A stretch of DNA of 64,000 bases, taken from NCBI GenBank assembly GCA_002683405.1, contig NYTH01000028.1, positions 124,001-188,000 of the forward strand, in the 5' to 3' direction. The stretch comes from Salinisphaeraceae bacterium (GTDB taxonomy: Bacteria; Pseudomonadota; Gammaproteobacteria; Nevskiales; Salinisphaeraceae). This document shows, piece by piece, positions 7,896-14,784 of the stretch. A model generated the notes under the pieces. That model worked only from the letters and a program-made list of their open reading frames with translations. It did no database searches and was not told where the DNA came from. Positions within the stretch are counted from its first letter, which is position 1. Each line of letters starts with the position of its first letter. A program made the translations under genes and the position numbers.

Positions 7896-8441
7896 ATGAT
7901 TCACCGCATCGAAACACTGTGTCTGGCCATCCTGATGACGGCTGCCTCGCTGCCGGCCAGTGCCGGCATCGTCTCCGAGCTGCGCGGCGGCCTGCTGGAT
8001 CACGCCAGCACGCTGGTGAGCTCGGGGCGCGAAGACGGCGTCGACCTGAATCTGGAGGTCGTCTTCAACAGCGTGCCCTACACCCTGGGCGGTCATCCGC
8101 ACCTGGGAACGTCCTTCAATAATGATTCGAACAATACCGACCACGTCTACGCCGGCCTGACCTGGGACGGCCGGCCGGTCGGCGAGTTCCAGATTCGCTT
8201 CGCGCTGGGTGCGGCCTATCACAACGGCGAAAAGCTGCGCTTTTCCGACGAGGTTCGTGGCCTGGGGAACACGGTGCTGTTCCATTTCGGACTCGATCTG
8301 GGCTGGCGCTTCTCGCCGCGCTGGGACGTGAGCGTCTACGCGCAGCATATGTCCAACGGGCCGTTCGACGGTGAGCGCGGGGTCAATGACGGCCTGGACA
8401 ACATTGGCCTGCGTCTGGGCTACCACTTCAATCCGGAGTGA
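7896..8441 (+). CDS. PagL-like lipid A 3-O-deacylase (acyloxyacyl hydrolase)
   Basis: A 181-residue outer-membrane protein with a signal peptide ending near SLPASAG. Alternating beta strands fit an 8-strand barrel. The C-terminal part shows the PagL active-site pattern in VYAQHMSNG (His-x-Ser), followed by an acidic/Asn region and LRLGYHFNP at the end. PagL removes the 3-position acyl chain from lipid A at the outer leaflet, changing endotoxicity and envelope permeability. The start at 7896 is chosen because the signal peptide begins there; upstream codons lack a ribosome site. It is monocistronic between divergently oriented DNA and a regulatory region. Confidence 0.82.
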   Translation: MIHRIETLCLAILMTAASLPASAGIVSELRGGLLDHASTLVSSGREDGVDLNLEVVFNSVPYTLGGHPHLGTSFNNDSNNTDHVYAGLTWDGRPVGEFQIRFALGAAYHNGEKLRFSDEVRGLGNTVLFHFGLDLGWRFSPRWDVSVYAQHMSNGPFDGERGVNDGLDNIGLRLGYHFNPE

Positions 8442-8722
8442 CGCGAAAGTGCGCCCAATCGCTCGACAGCCAGGGCCTACATCCACAACAATACTTACAC
8501 AACAACGAACTCCGGAAAAATACTGAGGCATTATCCACAACAATATGTTGACAAAGTGGAAATCATGCGGCTTAATCCACCACATCACGTAGACAAACGG
8601 ACGACGTCAATCTTCCGGCATTACGAAAAGCCCATGCAGCGCAACACGGCCACAACTCGCACCCCATTCATTTGCGGCGCCCCCGCCCGCAGCGGGCTGC
8701 GGCGTCGGGCGGGTCGGGCGTG
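8442..8722. promoter_or_regulatory. Regulatory region with DnaA-box-like repeats and a sigma-70 promoter
   Basis: The 13-mer ATCCACAACAATA occurs at 8481-8493 and 8533-8545, 52 bases (about five helical turns) apart. A looser TTACACAACAA lies between them. The second copy is part of a perfect DnaA-box consensus, TTATCCACA, at 8531-8539. Immediately downstream are a perfect -35 TTGACA (8548-8553), 17 bases, and CTTAAT (8571-8576). The promoter points to the MerR-type gene, leaving a leader of about 140 bases. Confidence 0.55.
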
Positions 8723-9673
8723 ATGGCCACGGGCATGAACGGCTACAGCGTGTCCACGGTCTCGAAGTTGACCGGTATCAACGCCGCCACGCTGCGCATG
8801 TGGGAATCGCGCTATGCCGTAGTCGTGCCGGCCCGTCGCGAAAGCGGCCATCGCGTCTATTGCGATGCCGACGTGGGTCGTCTGAAGTTGCTGCAGCGCC
8901 TCGTCGATCACGGCGAGCGCATTGGCAACATTGCGCGGCTCAGCGAGCCGGAGCTCGTGGAGCGGCTGGCGAAGTTTGAACAATCGTTTGCCGACGCACC
9001 GACCACGCGGACGGGACATCCGTTTCTGGTGGTAAGCGAAGATGCCGACACGCTCGGCCGAACGCTGGTTTCAGCGGGCGTATCCAGCGCGGGCAGCGTG
9101 GCGAGTTTGAACAAGGCGCTGGACAGCAACCGCGCCGCGACAGCCGCCCACTGTGGATTGATCGTCGAACTCGACAGCGTAGCGGCCGAGGAAGCCGACA
9201 AGGTGCTGCAGATCGCAGAGCAATACGGCAGCGATCCGATAGTCGTTGTGGGTCGCTACATACCCGGTCGCGTGGCTCGACGGCTGGAGCAGTCCGGCGT
9301 GGTCATTCTCAAGAAGCCGCTGACTGCCGCCGTGATGCGCGACATGATTCGCGCCGTGTGCGCGCGGCGTGGGTCGAGCCCGGCAAACGCGGGCGAAACG
9401 CCGCCGGCGCCACCGGCTTTCGACAAATCCACGCTGCAGCGCATTGCGTCCATGCCGTCGGACATCGACTGCGAGTGTCCGCAGCACCTGGCGGAAATCG
9501 TCTCATCGCTGAGTACCTTCGAGGCCTATTCGGCGACCTGCGAGGACCGCAGCGACGAGGACGCCCGGGTGCATGCGCATCTGAGGCAGGTGACCGGCCG
9601 GGCCCGCGCGCTCATGGAGCAGGCGCTGGCCTACACGCTCAAGGCGGAGGGATTGAACCCGGCCGACCTGTAA
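8723..9673 (+). CDS. MerR-type regulator with a degenerate cobalamin-binding/receiver-like C-terminus
   Basis: A 316-residue protein. Residues ~6-75 form a MerR winged helix: SVSTVSKLTGINAATLRMWESRY, then RVYCDADVGRLKLLQRLV. Residues ~95-215 look like an alpha/beta Rossmann-type domain (PFLVVSEDADTLGRTLVSAG, DPIVVVGRYI, VVILKKPLTAAVMRDMI) similar in order to the B12-binding or receiver domains of CarH/LitR-like regulators. No DxHxxG cobalamin motif is visible, so light or B12 sensing is unlikely. The C-terminal ~80 residues are helical with two Cys (CECPQHLAEIV). ATG at 8723 is preferred; the frame opens further upstream without support. An intrinsic terminator follows. Confidence 0.75.
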   Translation: MATGMNGYSVSTVSKLTGINAATLRMWESRYAVVVPARRESGHRVYCDADVGRLKLLQRLVDHGERIGNIARLSEPELVERLAKFEQSFADAPTTRTGHPFLVVSEDADTLGRTLVSAGVSSAGSVASLNKALDSNRAATAAHCGLIVELDSVAAEEADKVLQIAEQYGSDPIVVVGRYIPGRVARRLEQSGVVILKKPLTAAVMRDMIRAVCARRGSSPANAGETPPAPPAFDKSTLQRIASMPSDIDCECPQHLAEIVSSLSTFEAYSATCEDRSDEDARVHAHLRQVTGRARALMEQALAYTLKAEGLNPADL

Positions 9674-9738
9674 CGAACCCCGAAAGGCGACTCGTCCATG
9701 TCTCCTCCCCAACCTGACATGAGTCGCCTAACCCCCCT

Positions 9739-9766
9739 GGCCGCCCCACCCCGGGCGGCCTTTTTT
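9739..9766 (+). terminator. Intrinsic terminator after the MerR-type gene
   Basis: GGCCGCCC (9739-9746) pairs with GGGCGGCC (9753-9760) around a six-base loop and is followed by six T (9761-9766). Confidence 0.9.
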
Positions 9767-9859
9767 ATGCGCGACTTTTATGCGCGACATTCGCCATCGC
9801 GAATACCAATGCTCCGGTATGCTGCGCGTCCTTGAGCCTTTTCCCGAGGAATTGACACC

Positions 9860-10531
9860 ATGAATGTCTCGGACGCCATTGATGCCCGCCGATCCATCCG
9901 GGCGTTTCTCGACAAGCCGGTGGATGGCGATCTGCTGCGGCAGCTGCTGACCCGCGCGGCCCGCGCACCCTCCGGCGGCAACCTGCAGCCCTGGCATCTG
10001 TATGTGCTGGGCGGCGACCGGATGGCGGCTTTCCGCAGCGAGGTGCGCACCGCCCTGCAGCGCGCGCCAGAAGGCGAGCCGATGGAATACGCCATTTACC
10101 CGCCCGAGCTGGACGCGCCCTACCGCGATCGTCGCTGGGAGAATGCGCAGGCGCTGTATGCGCAGCTGGGTATTCCGCGCGAGGACAAGCAGCAGCGCCG
10201 CGACTGGTTCGCCCGCAATTTCGATTTTTTCGGCGCGCCGGTGGGTTTGTTCTGTTTTGTCGACCGGCAAATGGGGCCGCCCCAGTGGTCCGATCTGGGC
10301 ATGTACCTGCAAACCCTCATGCTGCTGCTCAAGGACGCCGGTCTGGATAGCTGTCCGCAGGAATGCTGGGCCATGTACCCGGCGCTGGTACAGCAGTTCG
10401 TGGGCGCCCCGGACAACCTGATGCTGTTTACCGGCATGTCCATCGGCCATGCCGATCCGGCCGCCGTGGTGAACGAATTGCGCACTGACCGAGCCCCGCT
10501 GGAAGCGTTTGCCGAATTTCAGGGGCTGTAA
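9860..10531 (+). CDS. Nitroreductase family FMN oxidoreductase
   Basis: A 223-residue nitroreductase-fold enzyme. The FMN phosphate-binding motif RRSIRAFLDKPVDGDLL is at the N-terminus, SGGNLQPWHLYVL at about residues 37-49, and the C-terminal GMSIGHADP/NELRTDRAPLEAF pattern is typical. The family reduces nitroaromatics, quinones or enones with NAD(P)H; the natural substrate is not evident. It is a monocistronic cytoplasmic enzyme, preceded by a terminator and followed by a separate promoter region. Confidence 0.88.
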   Translation: MNVSDAIDARRSIRAFLDKPVDGDLLRQLLTRAARAPSGGNLQPWHLYVLGGDRMAAFRSEVRTALQRAPEGEPMEYAIYPPELDAPYRDRRWENAQALYAQLGIPREDKQQRRDWFARNFDFFGAPVGLFCFVDRQMGPPQWSDLGMYLQTLMLLLKDAGLDSCPQECWAMYPALVQQFVGAPDNLMLFTGMSIGHADPAAVVNELRTDRAPLEAFAEFQGL

Positions 10532-10647
10532 TCCGGCGCGGCGATTGTTCCGTTACCGCCCACAAGGGAAAGAAGTCTTGCCCGAATGGCTCAAGTCGGT
10601 AAAGTGCCACGTCATGATTCGCGCGAACGACTGACAAGGACATTGCG

Positions 10648-10878
10648 GTGAGCGACAAACTCAATGCGCTGAGAGCGGAAATCCCCCTGAACGGCGACGT
10701 GCAGGCCTTTTTCGACGAGCTGCCGGAGGCTGACAAGACACGGCTGGCCGGACTCGTTCTCGACGCGGCCGCGCAGCAGGAAGCGCAGATCGACGAAGCC
10801 GGCGAAGCCGCGCTCAAACTGGTGCCGGGCATTCTGCGCGGCCGCGTGAAAAGCATGCTGTTCGGAGGCAAGAGCTGA
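10648..10878 (+). CDS. Small protein of unknown function, first gene of a two-gene operon
   Basis: A 76-residue acidic helical protein (MSDKLNALRAEIPLNGDVQA...) ending in a basic LRGRVKSMLFGGKS. It starts with GTG; AAGGA lies seven bases upstream. It overlaps the next gene by one base (TGATG at 10876-10880), indicating translational coupling. No family is recognised. The likely role is as partner of the downstream solenoid protein. Confidence 0.65.
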   Translation: MSDKLNALRAEIPLNGDVQAFFDELPEADKTRLAGLVLDAAAQQEAQIDEAGEAALKLVPGILRGRVKSMLFGGKS

Positions 10879-12020
10879 TGTCCCGCCTGGCCGTTCGCGC
10901 CGAGTTGATCAAGCTCGCACGCACCCTGGACACCGACCCCGAGTCTCTGGATTTTCTCGCCGATCACGACGCTGAAAGCCTGACTCGCCTGCGTGAAGGC
11001 GTGTCCGACGGGTTGTTCAAGCGTCATGCCAGCAGCTTCCGGTTGCTGGCGAACCTCAGCGGCCTGCTGCCCACGATGCTGACAGCCAAGGTGGCCCAGT
11101 TCGCGCTAGGCGCCTTCCTGGCCGGGCGGGTCACCGGCGAAATGCAGCCGGACACCGCCGTCAGCGTGGCCAAAAAGCTCCCTGCCGAATTTCTGGCCGA
11201 TGTTTCCATGGCGATTGATCCCGCCCGGGCAGAGCCCGTGATCGCAGCCATGCCGACAAAAACCGTCGAGGCCGTGGCCGAAGTACTCACCGCGCGCGAG
11301 GAATACATCACCATGGGCCGGTTCGTGGGCGCCATCTCGGAACAGGCGCTGTACCGCGTTATCGACAATCTCGAAGATGCCGAACTGCTGCATATCGGGT
11401 TCTACGTCGAGGATGCCAGCCGGCTGGACAGCATTCTCGAATACCTGCCGGAAGACCGCCTGCGGAACATCGTGAACACCGCCACGCGTGAATCACTCTG
11501 GCCGGAGGCGCTGTCGTTTATCCAGATGGTGGGCGACGAGCAGAAGGGCCGGCTGGGTGATCTGACGGCTGGCGAGGATGACGCCGTGCTCGACTCCCTC
11601 ATACATGTCGCGCAGGAACAGTCGCTCTGGCCGGAGGTGCTGGTGGCCGCGGCCAGCATGCAGCCGGACAATCAGGCGCGAGTGGTCAACCTGCCCTCGC
11701 TCACCGATCGAAACGTGCTCGACTCGATCATTGCGGCCACTCACGCGCAGGATATGTGGGCGCTTGTGTTGCCGCTTGTGGCCCGGATGTCGCAGGCCAA
11801 TCAGACCGCGGCCATGGACGCGGCGCTGAGCCAGGATGACGAGGTCATCGCCGCCTGGCTGAATGCCGCGGGCGACGAGGCGCTGGCAGATCAAGCCGTG
11901 CCCGTGCTGGAGAACCTGCCCGAGGCGCAGCGAAGCGAGCTGCTCGAGAAGATGCGCCGCTTCGAAAAACACCAGACCGGCCCCGCACACGGCACGCTCA
12001 TGGCCGCGCTGGGCGGCTGA
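10878..12020 (+). CDS. Helical-repeat (MgtE N-domain-like) protein of unknown function
   Basis: A 380-residue soluble protein. The N-terminal half (FLADHDAESLTRLREGVSDGLFKR...) and the segment VSVAKKLPAEFLADVSMAIDPARAEPVIAAMP resemble the superhelical intracellular domains of MgtE-type proteins. From about residue 195 there are three tandem repeats of 42-44 residues, each with a [LM]W-[PA]-x-[AV]-L core (ESLWPEAL, QSLWPEVL, QDMWALVL). There is no membrane segment, so it is not a transporter itself. It is a likely protein-protein scaffold working with the coupled small protein upstream; the function is unknown. Confidence 0.65.
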   Translation: MSRLAVRAELIKLARTLDTDPESLDFLADHDAESLTRLREGVSDGLFKRHASSFRLLANLSGLLPTMLTAKVAQFALGAFLAGRVTGEMQPDTAVSVAKKLPAEFLADVSMAIDPARAEPVIAAMPTKTVEAVAEVLTAREEYITMGRFVGAISEQALYRVIDNLEDAELLHIGFYVEDASRLDSILEYLPEDRLRNIVNTATRESLWPEALSFIQMVGDEQKGRLGDLTAGEDDAVLDSLIHVAQEQSLWPEVLVAAASMQPDNQARVVNLPSLTDRNVLDSIIAATHAQDMWALVLPLVARMSQANQTAAMDAALSQDDEVIAAWLNAAGDEALADQAVPVLENLPEAQRSELLEKMRRFEKHQTGPAHGTLMAALGG

Positions 12021-12126
12021 TCAGCCCATCCCGGGACGGGCCACACCGGCGCGTCAGCAATTTCCTACACGCCAATGCGCCTCGCGCCGATGCAAGGCGG
12101 GTGTGCATGGCCGTTAGTCTGTGTAC

Positions 12127-12136
12127 TGTGTACACA
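12127..12136. promoter_or_regulatory. Short palindrome upstream of the low-complexity secreted protein
   Basis: TGTGTACACA is a perfect 10-base palindrome within a longer run of GTGTAC repeats, 36 bases before the ATG. It could be an operator half or chance; nothing else supports a regulator. Confidence 0.25.
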
Positions 12137-12172
12137 CAGCGCACAACCCGAAACGGAACTGGAGCACATCTG

Positions 12173-12814
12173 ATGAAACGGATTATCGCGACCGCCCTGA
12201 TCTCTCTTGGCACGACCGGCATGGCACAGGCGCAGGACCCCGCCGCCATTCTCGGTTCGGTGACCGGCATTGTGGGTAGCGCCACCCAGACGCTGACGAT
12301 GGGCGGCCCCGGCGGTATCGCCAATCCGGGCGGTCTGCTCTCGGGCCTGCCGGTTGTGGGCGGCGCCGAACTGCCCGTTCTCGGTAGTCTCCAGGGTCTG
12401 CCCCTGGCCGGCGGCCTGAACGGACTGCCGATCCTGGGCGACGCAGCCGGCGGCCTGCCGCTGGCCGGCGGACTGGATACGCTTCCGGTGATTGGCGGGC
12501 TGACCCGCGGCGCCCTGCCCCTGCCTGACGTGTCGGCCGTCCTGAATGGCCTGCCCGGCCTGGCCACCGGCGTCGCGAACAGCCTGACCAACCTGGACGG
12601 CAGCCTCAACGCCCTGCTCGGCACGGTCGGCAGCCTCGCTCAGACCCTGCCGGGTCTGGCGGTCAACCCGGTCGCCCCGGAACTGCCGATCATTGGCGGC
12701 ATCCCGCAGATTGGCGACGTCGTGGGCACGGTGACCGGCGTGGTTGGCGGCGCCCCCGGCGCGGGTCTGCCGGCTCTGCCCGGACTGCCGGCGCTGCCGG
12801 GTCTGGGCCTCTAA
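12173..12814 (+). CDS. Secreted low-complexity Gly/Leu/Pro-rich repeat protein
   Basis: A 213-residue protein with a clear signal peptide (MKRIIATALISLGTTGMAQAQ). The mature part is almost entirely G, L, P, V, A and I, with very few charged residues and no Cys. Degenerate repeats of 12-16 residues centre on LP(V/L/I)xGG and GLPxL: GLPVVGGAELPVLGSL, GLPLAGGLNGLPILGD, GLPLAGGLDTLPVIGGL. The extreme C-terminus repeats LPALPGLPALPGL. The composition suggests an extracellular or envelope structural, elastic or self-assembling protein; no family is recognised. GGAG at 12161-12164 supports the start. A strong terminator follows. Confidence 0.7.
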   Translation: MKRIIATALISLGTTGMAQAQDPAAILGSVTGIVGSATQTLTMGGPGGIANPGGLLSGLPVVGGAELPVLGSLQGLPLAGGLNGLPILGDAAGGLPLAGGLDTLPVIGGLTRGALPLPDVSAVLNGLPGLATGVANSLTNLDGSLNALLGTVGSLAQTLPGLAVNPVAPELPIIGGIPQIGDVVGTVTGVVGGAPGAGLPALPGLPALPGLGL

Positions 12815-12845
12815 ACGCCCGACACCCAATCCTCTCCTGGATTCT

Positions 12846-12880
12846 CCTCCCCATCCCGTTCGCGGATGGGGAGGTTTTTT
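12846..12880 (+). terminator. Strong intrinsic terminator
   Basis: A perfect 11-base stem, CCTCCCCATCC (12846-12856) with GGATGGGGAGG (12864-12874), a seven-base loop and six T. It ends the gene for the low-complexity protein. Confidence 0.95.
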
Positions 12881-12902
12881 GTATACGACAGGGCCCAGCT
12901 GC

Positions 12903-13862
12903 TCAGGCCGGGGTTTGCGATTCCGAAAGCCAGGCCGGCGGGGGGAGTTCACCCTCGGCCGTCAGACCGCGACGCAGAAAGTAATCCTGTACATCGGTGC
13001 CGTCGTGACGCCGCTCGTTCAGAAATCGGCGGACAATGGCGGCACATTCATTGGCCCGGGCGACCATGAACAGATGCCCCCCGCCGCGCATGACGTGCAG
13101 ATAGGATTTGGGAATCAGCCAGTACAGCAGCTTGATGTTGACCAGCGGAATAAGCGGATCGTCGTCACCGCCCATCACGAGCGTGGGCGCCTTGAGCCGA
13201 TACAGCCGATGCGCGCTCGACCAGCCCTGGATCGCCAGCAGCTGGTAGATATAGCCGCGCAGATTGGGGCGCCGCGTGAGAGACCCGTGGCGGGCAATCA
13301 GATCGGGCCGGCTGCGCATGAGCCCACCGTATATCTCGGGCGCTACGCGGGTCAGGAAACTGCGTGAAATGTAGCGCCGCGGAGTGATCATGCGGCGGAG
13401 TACCGCGGGCCGTGCCGGGACCGAAGGCAGGCCAGCCATGGTGGCAGCCAGAACCAGTCGGTTGGTGCGCTCCGGGAAATCCAGCGCAAACTGCTGCGCC
13501 ATCGCGCCGCCCCAGGACACACCGGCCACATCCACCGCCTCGCGATAACCCAGCCGGTCGAGCAGCCGGGCCGTGAAGCGCGCGAATCCGGCAAATCGGG
13601 TGGGACAGCGCAGGGTGTCCGATTCACCCGTGCCGGGCATGTCGAAAATGATGACTTCGTAGCCATCCATGGCGTCGATGAACGGCGTGACGATATCGAG
13701 GTTCGCGCCAATGCCGTTGAACACGAGCAGCGGTCGTCCCCGGCCGGCGCGTATGGCCACGCGCACCCTGACGCCATCCACCTCCATGAACTCCACCTGG
13801 AGCGGCGGACCGGCGTGGGCTGCGCCCGGGGCGCGAGCGGCTGACTGTTCCTGCTTTTCCAT
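12903..13862 (-). CDS. phaZ: Intracellular poly(3-hydroxyalkanoate) depolymerase PhaZ
   Basis: An alpha/beta hydrolase of about 319 residues, closely patterned on pseudomonad PhaZ: LLVFNGIGANLDIVTPFIDAM, FDMPGTGESDTLRCP, nucleophile elbow GVSWGGAMAQQFALDFPER, MITPRRYISRSF, acid in VMGGDDDPLIPLVNIKLL, and His in GGGHLFMVA. All three catalytic residues are present. It releases hydroxy acids from medium-chain PHA granules in the cytoplasm. It is the third gene of a minus-strand operon after the synthase and a PhaZ-like paralogue, with a gap of about 90 bases from the latter. ATG at 13862 has a weak ribosome site, so the first ~25 residues are uncertain. Confidence 0.88.
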   Translation of the reverse strand: MEKQEQSAARAPGAAHAGPPLQVEFMEVDGVRVRVAIRAGRGRPLLVFNGIGANLDIVTPFIDAMDGYEVIIFDMPGTGESDTLRCPTRFAGFARFTARLLDRLGYREAVDVAGVSWGGAMAQQFALDFPERTNRLVLAATMAGLPSVPARPAVLRRMITPRRYISRSFLTRVAPEIYGGLMRSRPDLIARHGSLTRRPNLRGYIYQLLAIQGWSSAHRLYRLKAPTLVMGGDDDPLIPLVNIKLLYWLIPKSYLHVMRGGGHLFMVARANECAAIVRRFLNERRHDGTDVQDYFLRRGLTAEGELPPPAWLSESQTPA

Positions 13863-13953
13863 CAATATTTCGTTCGCCGTGCAGGCCGCCGGCGCGGCCC
13901 TACAGGGTTATCGGCCGGCCCGGCATGGCCTGCAGCAGCGCAACGCCGGGGGT

Positions 13954-14784
13954 TCAGACGAAATCCTTGGCCGCCAGTTCGTCGCGTATATTCTTGCGCC
14001 GGCAGAAATTCTGCACGGCCCGGGCGGTCTCCGCGGCGCGTGTCACGGGGAACAGATGGCCTGCGCCGGCCAGCCGCACCAGGCGCGACTGCGGAATGAG
14101 GGCCTGGAGAATCCGCGCGTTCACCATGGGCACGATGGGATCGTCATCCCCCGCCAGAATCATGGTCGGGCGGTTGATCCGGTGCAGTGAAAACACGCTG
14201 CCCGGCCCGGCCGCCGCGGCCAGCTGCATGCTGTATCCGCGACGTGAGGGCATCTTGACGCGTACTGCATTGGCCCGAACCCGATCCGGCTCGTAGCGGG
14301 ACAATCCGCCATAGGTCCTGTGGGCGGTGCGTGCGAAATCGTCGGCAGACCGGAATCGGCCGCGCCAGCCCAGCTGGATCAGGCTCTTGAAGCGACCGGG
14401 CAGCATGACCTGCCCGGCCGAGGTACCGGCCAGTACCAGTCGGCGTACCCGCTGCGGCTGGTCCAGCACGTAGCACTGTACCAGCAGTCCGCCCCAGCCG
14501 ATCCCCATATAGTCCAGCTCGCCGGTATAGCCGAGCGTATCGACCAGGCGGGCGAGTAGCCGCGCGTAGGCGCCCATGCGCAGGCGCGCGCGATGGGCGG
14601 TGGATTCTCCGGCTCCGGGCGCATCGAACACCATCCAGGGCGTATCACCCAATGCGTCGAGCAGCGGCGTGAGCAACTCGATGTTGGCGCCGATTTCGTT
14701 GCAGATGACCAGCGGAACGCCATCGCCCCCGTGGCTGGCCACCCGGATGCGCTCACCCGCCATGTCGAGATAGCTGAAGTTCAT
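13954..14784 (-). CDS. PhaZ-like alpha/beta hydrolase with Gly replacing the nucleophile Ser
   Basis: A 276-residue paralogue of PhaZ with the same motif order: LVICNEIGANIELLTPLLDAL, FDAPGAGES, acid in LAGDDDPIVPMVNARIL and His in GAGHLFPVT. At the nucleophile elbow the sequence is MGIGWGG where PhaZ has GVSWGG. Codon 96 (14499-14497, minus strand) is GGC, Gly, so the canonical Ser is absent while the other two triad positions remain. It is either a non-hydrolytic granule-binding or regulatory protein, or uses another chemistry. Its ATG overlaps the stop of the PHA synthase by four bases (ATGA), so it is translationally coupled to it. Confidence 0.85.
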   Translation of the reverse strand: MNFSYLDMAGERIRVASHGGDGVPLVICNEIGANIELLTPLLDALGDTPWMVFDAPGAGESTAHRARLRMGAYARLLARLVDTLGYTGELDYMGIGWGGLLVQCYVLDQPQRVRRLVLAGTSAGQVMLPGRFKSLIQLGWRGRFRSADDFARTAHRTYGGLSRYEPDRVRANAVRVKMPSRRGYSMQLAAAAGPGSVFSLHRINRPTMILAGDDDPIVPMVNARILQALIPQSRLVRLAGAGHLFPVTRAAETARAVQNFCRRKNIRDELAAKDFV

